A DNA stretch of 64,000 nucleotides from Paenibacillus spongiae (GTDB taxonomy: Bacteria > Bacillota > Bacilli > Paenibacillales > Paenibacillaceae), in NCBI RefSeq assembly GCF_024734895.1, contig NZ_CP091430.1, forward strand, positions 664,501 to 728,500, read 5' to 3'. The translations under genes were made by a program, and so were the position numbers. Position 1 is the stretch's first letter. Each line of letters opens with the position of its first letter. The notes under the pieces were generated by a model. It was not told where the DNA came from and did no database searches. It was given only the letters and a program-made list of their open reading frames with translations. Below, piece after piece: positions 16,757 through 24,908 of this stretch.

Positions 16757-16784
16757 GCCGGGGAGAGAACCCCGGCCTTTTTTA
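16757..16784 (+). terminator. Rho-independent terminator of map
   Basis: GCCGGGG-agagaa-CCCCGGC followed by TTTTTT. Confidence 0.9.
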
Positions 16785-16952
16785 TGCGGGAACAGCATAA
16801 GGTAAAAGGGGAAAGCGTATGACGGTCATCGTAATATGTGTTGCCAGTCGAACTGCCTCCGCATTGGAATTCCCGGGTTGTCCGGATATATGGCGGGCAT
16901 TGCATGATTGCATTATAAATTCGGTGAAAAGACTTCTTGCATAGGGCTGGCA

Positions 16953-16968
16953 ATCATTCTAGAATGAT
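16953..16968. promoter_or_regulatory. Perfect 16-bp palindrome in the map-phyH gap
   Basis: ATCATTCTAGAATGAT is a perfect palindrome, 255 bases before the first PhyH gene. Downstream (about 16990-17110) the AT-rich stretch shows imperfect repeats of a TTGGTTTTCG(C/T)AT type about 19-21 bases apart. No gene is visible in 16785-17223. It may be an operator region; no regulator is identified. Confidence 0.4.
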
Positions 16969-17223
16969 AGTGAAAATTGGAAATTGACGAATAAGTTTGA
17001 TTGGTTTACGCAATTCAATTGGTTTTCGCATCCAGATTGGTTCTTCGTATTTAGCTTGATTTTCGTATTTTGATTTTTCGAATCCAGGCACTCTTCCGTA
17101 TTTAACTATGCTAACTGTATTCAGATTTATCACATCATCGCAGGATGGGTAATCGCTTGGTGTTGTGGATTAACGCGGTTAAAATTGTTTCTCGAATGGG
17201 GATGAGCGGGAGGGAATCCGGCA

Positions 17224-17982
17224 ATGAAGCTTTCTGCGGAACAAGTGAAGCAATTTAATGAGAACGGTTACCTGGTCGTTCCTGGGCTGCTTACGCCATT
17301 GCAGCTGGAAGAGCTCAAACGGATGGTGGATGCCGTTCTGGACGGCACCATCAAGCCGGACCCGAGTCAAGATCTGGAGGATTTCGAATTGCAGTACGAG
17401 CCGGCTGTGACCGGAAGCGCCGCTGTTCCAAGGAGGGACCGGATCAGGGTTGCGTTTCATCTGTGCCATTCGCATCCTTACTTCTGGAACCATGCCGTAA
17501 GACCGGAAATTCTGGATGTTGTGGAGTCGCTGCTCGGAGAGCGTATCAAGCTGTATACAGACCAGATGTTCGTGAAGCCTGCGCATCATGGCAGCGAAGT
17601 GCCCTTTCACCAGGATCATGCTTATTGGACCCAGGTTGAACCTTACCGCATGATCAGCTGCTGGGTCGCGCTGGACGATGCTACGGTAGAGAACGGCTGT
17701 GTCCGCATGCTCCCCGGCACGCATCATCAGCTTCTGCCGCATCGGGAGTTCGAGGGCAACCAGAGGTACGGCTTGCTGGAGGAGGATGTCGATGCCGGCC
17801 GCGAGGTTGCGGTAGAAATCAAAGCCGGGTCGGCGATGTTTCACCACTCGTTAACCGTTCATCGGAGCTTTCCTAATCTCGGCGATCAAGGAAGACGCGG
17901 TCTGGTTACGATTTACATGCCGGCGGACGCCGTGTTCGTGAAGCCGTGGAACTTCAAATACGGGTTCCGGACGGTTCGCTGA
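17224..17982 (+). CDS. PhyH-family Fe(II)/2-oxoglutarate dioxygenase
   Basis: This 252-residue protein has the double-stranded beta-helix signature of phytanoyl-CoA dioxygenase-like enzymes. The iron ligands are H129 and D131 in PFHQDHAYW and a distal His in LTVHRSFPN (about 213). The N-terminus, EQVKQFNENGYLVVPGLL, is the typical family opening. Such enzymes hydroxylate small molecules or lipids; the substrate here is unknown. GGAGGGAATCCGGCA precedes the ATG. It heads a group with a PhyH N-terminal fragment (18027) and another full gene (18170), all on the same strand, so duplication or a shared catabolic role is likely. Confidence 0.88.
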   Translation: MKLSAEQVKQFNENGYLVVPGLLTPLQLEELKRMVDAVLDGTIKPDPSQDLEDFELQYEPAVTGSAAVPRRDRIRVAFHLCHSHPYFWNHAVRPEILDVVESLLGERIKLYTDQMFVKPAHHGSEVPFHQDHAYWTQVEPYRMISCWVALDDATVENGCVRMLPGTHHQLLPHREFEGNQRYGLLEEDVDAGREVAVEIKAGSAMFHHSLTVHRSFPNLGDQGRRGLVTIYMPADAVFVKPWNFKYGFRTVR

Positions 17983-18026
17983 ACATGAACGTGACAGCGC
18001 TATCAGGAATGAATGCCAAGGTGTAG

Positions 18027-18149
18027 ATGCCTTTGAACGAACCGCACTGGAATCCATCCGAGAACGACGTTCAATTTTTCAAGCGCAGCGGGTACTGGAT
18101 ATCCCCGTGTAATGACCAATGGTTCCCGGTGCTCTGCGACAAACCATAG
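18027..18149 (+). pseudogene. N-terminal fragment of a PhyH-like protein (40 codons)
   Basis: An open frame of 40 codons reads MPLNEPHWNPSENDVQFFKR followed by SGYWISPC. The FFKRSGYWISP stretch closely resembles the first helix and strand of PhyH dioxygenases (compare FNENGYLVVP in the neighbour), and it stops soon after. It lies between two full-length PhyH genes. The likely explanation is a decayed copy or a recombination scar, though a tiny translated ORF cannot be excluded (AAGGTG precedes the ATG). Confidence 0.45.
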
Positions 18150-18169
18150 GATTAGAGGAGGAATGGGAT

Positions 18170-19015
18170 ATGTATGAAGCAAAAACGGTGGATTTGGCCA
18201 AGCATCTGGAGGAGTTTAAGGAGCAGGGGTACACTGTATTCGAGCGAGTCTATGATGAGGATACGATAGCGGCATGGAAGGAGAAATTCCACCAGTTGAA
18301 GGAGGATCGCGCCGCAACCTCTCAGAATGAATGGTGGTACAGCAGCACCTGCGAGCTGGCGCCCAAGCTGATGCTGCCGGCCGTCGCGAATCCGCTCATC
18401 CTCGATTTTGCCGAGCTGGTTATGGGACCGTTCGTCCAATTGGATAATTTGACCTTGGCGGGCTTCGGCTCCATCACGAAGGCAGAGGCGGGCAGCCGGG
18501 TCTCGGGCTGGCATCGCGACCGGTGGGCGAATATGCCCGGGGAAGACTACACGCATCCCTTGTCGATTAACGCCATTAGCTACCTGCAGGATTTGACGGA
18601 TGAATACGGCCCGCTGCGCGTTATTCCAGGATCGCACCGCAAACCTTGCGGGCTGGCCAAAGAGGAGCAGTCCATCCCGCATCCCGACGAGCTGGTGCTG
18701 AATATGAAAGCCGGTGACGTGGTCGTGACCCATAACGGATTGATTCATTCCGGTACGCCGAATACCTCCGGGAATATCCGGTATTTCTTCAGCGTGTATT
18801 ATAACAGGACATGGCTGAAGCATACCGATAATCACAGCGGACCTAACGTTCAGGCCATCATCCAAGCTGCAAGGAAGCGGAACGACCATCGGACGATGCG
18901 GCTGTTCGGCGTGGACGAACATCTGGAAGCAAGGGCGAATTCGGGATTCCTGACGGCAGACGAGCAGCGCTGGGCAGAGTGGAGCGCGGCCGATAAAGCA
19001 GCGATCAAGCCATAA
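18170..19015 (+). CDS. PhyH-family Fe(II)/2-oxoglutarate dioxygenase
   Basis: This 281-residue enzyme has iron ligands in SGWHRDRWANM (HxD) and a distal His in THNGLIHSGTPN, followed by an Arg for 2-oxoglutarate in GNIRYFFSVYYN. The start at 18170 follows GAGGAGG; the in-frame ATG at 18119 has no site. The protein is not a close copy of the upstream PhyH enzyme, judging by the very different residues around the motifs, so the pair is diverged. Ectoine hydroxylase-like and syringomycin-type enzymes belong to the same superfamily. The substrate is unknown. A bidirectional terminator at 19098 separates it from the GNAT gene. Confidence 0.88.
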   Translation: MYEAKTVDLAKHLEEFKEQGYTVFERVYDEDTIAAWKEKFHQLKEDRAATSQNEWWYSSTCELAPKLMLPAVANPLILDFAELVMGPFVQLDNLTLAGFGSITKAEAGSRVSGWHRDRWANMPGEDYTHPLSINAISYLQDLTDEYGPLRVIPGSHRKPCGLAKEEQSIPHPDELVLNMKAGDVVVTHNGLIHSGTPNTSGNIRYFFSVYYNRTWLKHTDNHSGPNVQAIIQAARKRNDHRTMRLFGVDEHLEARANSGFLTADEQRWAEWSAADKAAIKP

Positions 19016-19097
19016 GCGAAAGACGCCGGCGGAAGCCGCACATATGCCGTTAAGGATACTCCGCAAGGATCGCGCCGAGTAAGACGGTCTCAACTGC

Positions 19098-19142
19098 AAA
19101 AGCCTCCAAAATCACTGTTAAAGTGGATTTGGAGGCTTTATT
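19098..19142. terminator. Bidirectional terminator between convergent genes
   Basis: AAAGCCTCCAAAATCACT pairs with AGTGGATTTGGAGGCTTT, with T-runs on both sides. Confidence 0.85.
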
Positions 19143-19192
19143 CTGGTTCCCTTCTTAAATAGGGCTAATAAAATCGATTACGGCCTCTTCCT

Positions 19193-19759
19193 TTAGTCAA
19201 GCTGTTTGACCATATGCTCGTACAGATGTCCGGCAATTTCAAGCTGATGCCCGTCGGCCCGGTAGCCTTGCTTGGAATAGAGCCCTTTGGCATTTTCGTT
19301 GCCCAGCTCGACGATGAGCGACAATCGCGCATACCCCTGTTTTGCCCCTTCGGCTTCGAATGCCTTCATCAGCTGCTTGCCCAGCCCCTGTCCGCGAAAA
19401 TCTTGATCGACGGCTATGGAATCCAAGTAATATTCATTCTCCATCGCTTCCCTTGGGAACGTGAGGTTCCGGTCTCCGGTTAAAGAAGCGATGCGTTCCA
19501 GTAGCGGCCGGTCCAGCTCGTCAAGCCGACTCCCATGGTAAGCGAGCATCGCGCCGGCAATCCGTCCGCCGATTTCGACTACGGTACAATTCTCATAGCT
19601 AAGACGGTTCGCAGGCTGGCTGAAGAAGGCGGTCATCGCGTCGAGCGCCTGGTCTGCATCGTTCGTGCCCATAAGAATATATGTAATGTCGCCGATGGCC
19701 TCGAAGAGCAGCGGTACGGCCGCATGCGCGTCTTCCGGTATTGCTGTGCGGATATTCAT
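19193..19759 (-). CDS. GNAT-family N-acetyltransferase
   Basis: This 188-residue protein has the acetyl-CoA binding motif DQDFRGQGLGKQLMKAFE (Q/RxxGxG/A), the preceding strand YYLDSIAVD and the final GNENAKGLYSKQGYRADG typical of Gcn5-related acetyltransferases. The start at 19759 (MNIRTAIPEDAH) is preceded by AAAGGAGACAAGACAGC; upstream in-frame codons lack a site. It faces the PhyH gene convergently. The acceptor substrate cannot be told from the sequence. Confidence 0.88.
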   Translation of the reverse strand: MNIRTAIPEDAHAAVPLLFEAIGDITYILMGTNDADQALDAMTAFFSQPANRLSYENCTVVEIGGRIAGAMLAYHGSRLDELDRPLLERIASLTGDRNLTFPREAMENEYYLDSIAVDQDFRGQGLGKQLMKAFEAEGAKQGYARLSLIVELGNENAKGLYSKQGYRADGHQLEIAGHLYEHMVKQLD

Positions 19760-19888
19760 GCTGTCTTGTCTCCTTTGCGTAAGGGTTTGTCCACTAGTGT
19801 ATGCCATAACGGCCTCCGCCGTCCAATTGGGCGCGAATCCTCCTCTCCCAAATTTCAGAGGATGGTGAGGATTGTCAATGGATACGGT

Positions 19889-19917
19889 TTGTGATTAAAG
19901 CCTATTTGTGGTATAAT
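19889..19917 (+). promoter_or_regulatory. SigA-type promoter before the 19953 gene
   Basis: TTGTGA (19889-19894) and TATAAT (19912-19917) are 17 bases apart, 36 bases before the ATG at 19953. Confidence 0.7.
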
Positions 19918-19952
19918 TTCATTGAAATCATTGAAAAAGGCGGTGAGTTCCA

Positions 19953-20330
19953 ATGAAATCTCAAGTCTACTCGTCCATACGCTTTATTTCATCGGTTCTC
20001 ATTGCTCTCTTCATGCTTTTCGCCACGCCTACTCCAATCCCGGAGACGATTATCAACGAGGCAACCCGCACGATCGTGTCGCCTACCGTCGAGAGCATCG
20101 TCAAGCCTCACGTACGTACAGGCTCCGTAATCACGGCCAAGATGAAGCTGACAGCCATGGCTGCCGTGTTCTCCTTTCTTGTGCTTGCAGCATACAGATT
20201 CTCTGGAGTCACGTATGTCCCCCGTGCATGTTACCGGCCCACTATTGCGCGACGATTAAGGCGATTGAAATTAGCCCCTGTTAAGTACACCTCCCTTTTT
20301 GTGTCATCCTCATTCTTGCTTGCCCGATAA
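19953..20330 (+). CDS. Small membrane protein, function unknown
   Basis: A 125-residue open frame has two hydrophobic segments: ISSVLIALFMLFATPTPIP (about 12-30) and MAAVFSFLVLAAYRF (about 69-83). A basic tail follows (TIARRLRRLKLAPVK). A well-formed promoter and GGCGGTGAG before the ATG support expression. It lies upstream of khtTU on the same strand but separated by 278 bases with no visible gene, so co-transcription is uncertain. I do not recognise the family. A frame in +2 overlaps it but lacks a start site. Confidence 0.5.
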   Translation: MKSQVYSSIRFISSVLIALFMLFATPTPIPETIINEATRTIVSPTVESIVKPHVRTGSVITAKMKLTAMAAVFSFLVLAAYRFSGVTYVPRACYRPTIARRLRRLKLAPVKYTSLFVSSSFLLAR

Positions 20331-20608
20331 CCATGTGACGTGTTTTCGTGTTTATTTCGTGCTGGACAGCCATTTACTCCGGTTTATTTGAATTGCGCTT
20401 CAACTATTAAACGAGAAGGCAAGACAGATCTGATTGATACAGGCCATGACGGCTTATTTCCCCTTCGAAAAAAATCGAGGACAGGGAGTCTCTTTGCTGC
20501 TGCCAAAAACCAACGTTCGGCCGAAGAATAAACGAATCGGTCATGATGCGAAAATGAAGGATCAAGAATGTTCAAAAAGGGAAAAATATTTGCAGGAGGG
20601 TTATGGAT

Positions 20609-21103
20609 ATGAATATTCGAGAAAGTGAATTGCCCGGAATCGGGAAGAAATTTCAGCTGATCACCCGCGGAGGCGACAAGCTGGTCATTGTCGTTCATGA
20701 CGATGGAAGGCGCGAATGCTACCACTATCTTTATGAAGATCCGGAAGAAAGCATCTCCATGATAACCCTGGATGACGACGAAGCGAGATTCGTCGCGGCT
20801 GTCATCGGCGGGATGACGTATACGCCCAAAGCGTTGGAATCGATGGAGATCGCGCTTGACGATCTGGTCATCGAATGGTACCGGGTCGAATCCGCCTACA
20901 AGTGTGCGGGGAAGTCCATCGGCGAGATGGATGTTCGCCAGCGCACGGGCGTGACGATCATCGCCTTGGTCGGGCCGAAGCAGGCCAAGATTATTAATCC
21001 GGGGCCGGAAGTCATGCTTACGCCGGAATCGACGCTGATCGTAGCCGGCGAGCGGGGGCAGCACAAGCTGTTCAAACAAATCTTAATGAATGGATGTGAA
21101 TAA
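20609..21103 (+). CDS. khtT: K+/H+ antiporter regulatory subunit KhtT
   Basis: This 164-residue protein matches KhtT (YhaT), the cytoplasmic gating subunit of the KhtU potassium/proton antiporter. The start reads [20 protein letters not shown] and the C-terminal half (about 85-160) is an RCK_C/TrkA_C domain ([32 protein letters not shown]). In Bacillus this domain senses nucleotides and pH to open the exporter. I prefer the ATG at 20609 over 20603 because GGAGGG ends eight bases before it. The stop is five bases from the khtU start, so the two are translationally coupled. Confidence 0.92.
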   Translation: MNIRESELPGIGKKFQLITRGGDKLVIVVHDDGRRECYHYLYEDPEESISMITLDDDEARFVAAVIGGMTYTPKALESMEIALDDLVIEWYRVESAYKCAGKSIGEMDVRQRTGVTIIALVGPKQAKIINPGPEVMLTPESTLIVAGERGQHKLFKQILMNGCE

Positions 21104-21108
21104 CCGCC

Positions 21109-22338
21109 ATGGACCACACCGTATTCGAAGTCGGGGTGGCAATTGGCTTGATCGCTTTGGCTGGATTAATCTCGGCCAAACTGCGATTCTCCGTCATCCC
21201 GTTCTATATTCTAGTAGGCATGGCCGTCGGGCCGCATGCCATTCAATGGTGGCACATCGATTTGAGGTTCATTGAAAGTGCGCCGCTCATTGAATTCATG
21301 GGCCGGATCGGCGTTCTGTTTCTCCTGTTCTATCTCGGACTGGAATTTTCGGTCGGCAGGCTCATCAAGTCCGGCCGATCCATTGCCGTCGGGGGAACGA
21401 TCTACATTCTGATTAACTTCACGCTGGGCTTTCTGTTCGGTTGGGCCATGCAGCTGCCGATCCAGGAAATTCTCATCGTTGCGGGAATCACGACGATCTC
21501 CTCCAGTGCGATCGTTGCGAAGGTTCTCGTTGATTTGAAGCGAACCGCCAACAGCGAGACGGAGATGATTCTGGGGATCATCATGTTCGAGGATGTCTTT
21601 CTGGCGGTCTATATCTCGATCGTATCCGGCCTTGTGTTAAGCGGCTCGTCCTCGTTTGGCGGCGTAGCGCTGTCGGCGGCGATCGCTCTTGGCTTCATGC
21701 TATTCATTCTTGTCGTAGGACGCAAATGCGTACCGCTGCTGAACCGGCTGCTGCGAATCCGTTCCAATGAGCTGTTCATGCTGGTTGTCTTTGCAGGGCT
21801 GTTCATCGTGGCAGGCTTCTCGGAAACGATTCACGTCGCAGAGGCGATCGGAGCGCTGCTCGTCGGCCTGGTGCTGGCCGAGACCGAGCATATGAAGCGG
21901 ATCGAGCATATCATCCTGCCGTTTCGCGATTTCTTCGGCGCCATCTTCTTCTTCAGCTTCGGCTTGACGATTGATCCGCTTTCGCTAGGCGGTGCGGTCT
22001 GGATGTCGCTGGGGGCGGTTGTCGTGACCTTATTCGGCAATTTCGTGGCCGGGATGTGGGCCGGCCGGGTCGCAGGGCTTTCACCGAAGGCTTCGGCCAA
22101 TATCGGATTAACGATTGTCGCCAGAGGCGAGTTCTCGATCATTATGGCGAATTTGGCCAAGGCTGGCGGGCTGCTTCCGATCATTCAGCCGTTCGCCGCG
22201 CTGTACGTACTGATACTGGCTGTGCTGGGTCCGCTGCTGACCAAAGAATCGAAAGCGATCTTCGGGCCGCTTGACCGCGTGTTTAAATTTACCCGAAGCT
22301 ACAATAAGCGCAAGCAAGCGGCACCACAAGAACCGTAA
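21109..22338 (+). CDS. khtU: K+/H+ antiporter KhtU (CPA2 family)
   Basis: This 409-residue integral membrane protein has about 12-13 hydrophobic segments and the CPA2 features: LFLLFYLGLEFSVGRL, then VAGITTISSSAIVAKVL. The conserved Asp/Glu region ILGIIMFEDVFLAVYISI carries the transport carboxylates, and IGLTIVARGEFSIIMANLAK closes the transport core. It exports potassium in exchange for protons under alkaline or electrophile stress. No C-terminal RCK domain is fused; that role falls to KhtT just upstream. The third Bacillus partner khtS is not recognisable here. Confidence 0.93.
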   Translation: MDHTVFEVGVAIGLIALAGLISAKLRFSVIPFYILVGMAVGPHAIQWWHIDLRFIESAPLIEFMGRIGVLFLLFYLGLEFSVGRLIKSGRSIAVGGTIYILINFTLGFLFGWAMQLPIQEILIVAGITTISSSAIVAKVLVDLKRTANSETEMILGIIMFEDVFLAVYISIVSGLVLSGSSSFGGVALSAAIALGFMLFILVVGRKCVPLLNRLLRIRSNELFMLVVFAGLFIVAGFSETIHVAEAIGALLVGLVLAETEHMKRIEHIILPFRDFFGAIFFFSFGLTIDPLSLGGAVWMSLGAVVVTLFGNFVAGMWAGRVAGLSPKASANIGLTIVARGEFSIIMANLAKAGGLLPIIQPFAALYVLILAVLGPLLTKESKAIFGPLDRVFKFTRSYNKRKQAAPQEP

Positions 22339-22367
22339 ATACCTGTATCGAAAGGGAGGGATCGAAC

Positions 22368-23228
22368 GTGAGGAAATCGTACGTCACGTATCCTGAACGG
22401 ATAGACCAGGCAAGAGAAGGCTTCCGCAAGAAGCCGTCTGTCGATTTACTGTTTGTTGTGGCGGGCGCGCTGCTCGCCTCCGTCAGCATTGAGTTATTCC
22501 TCGCTCCGAATCAGCTCGTCGTAAGCGGGATGACAGGCGTCTCCATGGTGCTGGCATACGGCCTGGAGATTCGTCTTGGAATATTGCTCTTACTATTGAA
22601 CGTACCGTTTCTGTATATCGGCTCACGCAAGCTTCAGAAGAAACGGCTGCTTATCGGCTTCTACGGGCTGCTCGTCTTCGGCGTCGCTTCCGTGCTGCTG
22701 CATCCCGTGCCCGGGCTGACCGAGAATTTGATGCCGGCAGCTGTCCTGGGGGGCGCGGTTCTTGGCATAGGCATCGGCCTGGTTGTCCGCTGCGGCGGGT
22801 TTCTGGATGCCGCCGAGCGCATGGGAACGGCTTGGCTGGGCCGCCGTTATGCGCTTCTCCTGTCGATCGCCGCGAATCTTGCCGTGCTGTTCGCGGCTTG
22901 GTCGCTCTTCGGATACGAGCAGCTGCTGCACTCCGCCGTGGCTACAGCGGTTGTGATCATCGCTGCGAACCGGTTTCTCTACGGCAGCTCGGCGCTCGAA
23001 CGGGTTATCCGCATCGAGAGCGGACGGCTTGGGGAGGTAGCGGATGCGATCGCGGCGGCGACGGGCAGGGTGGCCGTTCATTTGCCGGCACGGCAGGGAA
23101 GAGAGGCAACCTTGTATCTGGAGGTTTCCCGGCTGGAGGAGACGGCCATCCGCGAGGCGGCCATGGAGGCCGACCCGGAAGCTTCGATTAACGTGACGCG
23201 CGGAGGAAGCGGGCGAGTGCCGCGGTAG
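22368..23228 (+). CDS. YitT-family membrane protein with DUF2179 domain
   Basis: This 286-residue protein has about five membrane helices (LLFVVAGALLASVSIELFL, LRLGILLLLLNVPFLYIG-type segments) and begins with the family pattern SIELFLAPNQLVVSGMTGVS. The cytoplasmic DUF2179 domain (about 215-280) has ERVIRIESGRLGEVADAIAA. The GTG at 22368 follows AAAGGGAGGGATCGAA. It lies 29 bases after khtU and may be read from the same transcript. Members of this family are of uncertain function; transport of an anion or amino acid has been suggested for some. Confidence 0.82.
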   Translation: MRKSYVTYPERIDQAREGFRKKPSVDLLFVVAGALLASVSIELFLAPNQLVVSGMTGVSMVLAYGLEIRLGILLLLLNVPFLYIGSRKLQKKRLLIGFYGLLVFGVASVLLHPVPGLTENLMPAAVLGGAVLGIGIGLVVRCGGFLDAAERMGTAWLGRRYALLLSIAANLAVLFAAWSLFGYEQLLHSAVATAVVIIAANRFLYGSSALERVIRIESGRLGEVADAIAAATGRVAVHLPARQGREATLYLEVSRLEETAIREAAMEADPEASINVTRGGSGRVPR

Positions 23229-23317
23229 CTGGATCGATTTGACCTGTGCTGCAGCTTCTTATGCATGGATTGCCTTGTTCTGGCAAATACTAGCCGAAAC
23301 AAGAACGAGGTGGTCCC

Positions 23318-23971
23318 ATGTGCCAATCCATTACGAACTCGGCTGATGTATCGGAGCTGACGGAACGTTACCAAATCGAGAAAGTGCTGTTTCATGCTTC
23401 CCATTCCCGAGAGATCAATCCGACGGAATCGGTAAGCGCTGTGTTCGAGCATCCGTACGATGGCCGATTGATGAGTGAATTTAGGTGGGGGCTCATGCCC
23501 TTCTGGGCGAAAGATTCTGTCTTGATGGAAAGCCGGACGATGCTGTGGAAGCCGATCTTCGACCGGATCTTGAAAAGGCAGCGCTGTGTGATTCCGTGCA
23601 CGGGTTTCTATGTAAGCAAGACCGAAGGCAAAGTGACGGAGCGCGCGAAGCTGACGATGCGCAGCGGGTCGTTCGCGATCGCCGGCTTGTATGACATCTT
23701 CCGTGCGCCGACGGGCGGTAAAGAGACGCTCACGCTCACAATGCTGACAACGCAGGCGAACGGATTGGTTTCGCCGTATAGCCGCCAGATGCCCGCTATT
23801 CTGGAGGAGGAGCATGTCGAGCAATGGCTGAAGGGAACCTTCGAGGATCCGTTCGATATGCATGATTTGCTCAAACCGATGGATGTGATGCGCATGATAT
23901 CCGTTCCGGTCGTCTCTGGCCAGGGAGATAAAGTCGAATTTGATGTTTCCCGTCCGGAATCGGTCGGCTAG
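23318..23971 (+). CDS. SRAP (YedK/HMCES)-family protein with degenerate active site
   Basis: The 217 residues follow the SRAP fold: Met then Cys2, FRWGLMPFWAKDS, KPIFDRILKRQRCVIPCTGFY, and a C-terminal VISVPV-type strand. SRAP proteins crosslink through Cys2 to abasic sites in single-stranded DNA. Here Cys2 is kept, but the helper residues are not. The NAR motif Asn is replaced (MESRT, about 71), the Glu of GFYEW is Val (GFYVS, 99) and the His of IHDRMP is Tyr or Ser (SPYSRQMP, 154). So either the enzyme works differently or it only binds DNA. The ATG follows AACGAGGTGGTCCC. A bidirectional terminator follows. Confidence 0.8.
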   Translation: MCQSITNSADVSELTERYQIEKVLFHASHSREINPTESVSAVFEHPYDGRLMSEFRWGLMPFWAKDSVLMESRTMLWKPIFDRILKRQRCVIPCTGFYVSKTEGKVTERAKLTMRSGSFAIAGLYDIFRAPTGGKETLTLTMLTTQANGLVSPYSRQMPAILEEEHVEQWLKGTFEDPFDMHDLLKPMDVMRMISVPVVSGQGDKVEFDVSRPESVG

Positions 23972-23985
23972 CCCATACCATGACG

Positions 23986-24026
23986 ATAACCCCGTTTCAT
24001 CTACCTAGTAGGTGAAACGGGGTTAT
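23986..24026. terminator. Bidirectional terminator
   Basis: ATAACCCCGTTTCATCTACC pairs with the mirrored GGTGAAACGGGGTTAT between convergent genes. Confidence 0.88.
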
Positions 24027-24053
24027 TCATGCTGCGGGACTGAGGGGAAGGGA

Positions 24054-24539
24054 TTATATTGTCTTCACGGTTTCGCGTATCGGCCGATTGTTGTCCTCGT
24101 CCCATTCCACATGAATCTCGAACGTTCCTTTCTCGAAGAAATAAGGGAACCGGCGCTTGAACCAGGGCTGCATTGGCAGCTCAAGGGCTTCGGAAATCGG
24201 CACCCATTCGAGCTCTCCTTCCGGCGGTTGATGCAGCAGCTCGCCCTCGAAGACGGTAGCGGTATAGTTAAAGACCATATAACGAAAGCCTGTGCTGGGG
24301 ACGACATACTCATCCAGCCCCTTGTAGACCAGGCCGCTAACCCGAAGCCCGGTCTCCTCCAGCACTTCGCGGACGGCGCCATCGGTCAGGCTTTCGGGAA
24401 AATCGACCTTGCCGCCCGGACCGATATATCCGGGAAATCCGCGGCTGTCGGGCCGGTTGATCAGCAGCACGCGGCTGCCGTCGGTGACCAGGCACATCGT
24501 ATATAACGCGTAGGTATTTGGAACGGTTTCGTTGCGCAT
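24054..24539 (-). CDS. Nudix hydrolase
   Basis: This 161-residue protein has a complete Nudix box, G-x5-E-x7-REVLEETG (GGKVDFPESL...AVREVLEETGL, about residues 42-64), which binds Mg and cleaves nucleoside-diphosphate-linked substrates. The context (NRPDSRGFPGYIGPGGKV) resembles MutT/8-oxo-dGTP-type members. It is read on the minus strand just after the 24849 gene, with a gap of about 34 bases, so they may form one unit. The substrate is not predictable. Confidence 0.9.
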   Translation of the reverse strand: MRNETVPNTYALYTMCLVTDGSRVLLINRPDSRGFPGYIGPGGKVDFPESLTDGAVREVLEETGLRVSGLVYKGLDEYVVPSTGFRYMVFNYTATVFEGELLHQPPEGELEWVPISEALELPMQPWFKRRFPYFFEKGTFEIHVEWDEDNNRPIRETVKTI

Positions 24540-24573
24540 GATTGCGGCTCAGCCTCTCCTGGTCGGTATGATT

Positions 24574-24849
24574 CTAATTAGAGGGGGAATCCAGTGCGTC
24601 GAGTGCGGCATCGATTAACGTATCGAACAAGTCGTCGTTTTCTTCCAGCTGCTCTTCGACCTGATTGATCTGGATCTCCTTGCCGGGGCCGTTCAGAAAG
24701 TTTAAGCTGTACATCCAATCCTCGGCGTTCTTGCTCATCAGCGTCAGCTCGTAACCGGACTTATGTCCGTCCACTTCAAAGTGGACATGGCCGGTATAAC
24801 CCTCTTCCTTGGAATAGTTCAATTCAGCATTCAAAATATTTACGTTCAT
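24574..24849 (-). CDS. Conserved-looking acidic protein, function unknown
   Basis: This 91-residue soluble protein (MNVNILNAELNYSKEEGYTG at the start, an acidic helical C-terminus EEQLEENDDLFDTLIDAALD) is well supported by AAAGGATCGATAGAG before the ATG at 24849. An upstream in-frame start at 24879 lacks a site. The N-terminal half looks like a small beta sheet. I do not recognise the family. It sits between the AraC regulator and the Nudix gene, all on the minus strand. Confidence 0.65.
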   Translation of the reverse strand: MNVNILNAELNYSKEEGYTGHVHFEVDGHKSGYELTLMSKNAEDWMYSLNFLNGPGKEIQINQVEEQLEENDDLFDTLIDAALDALDSPSN

Positions 24850-24908
24850 CTCTATCGATCCTTTCATAGTATAATCCATGTAATTGCTGCAATGGCCTGC
24901 TGCTTTCG

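Noticed and set aside
20340-20531. khtS-like gene upstream of khtT
   Set aside because: The open frames are short, have no ribosome site and do not resemble an antiporter subunit.
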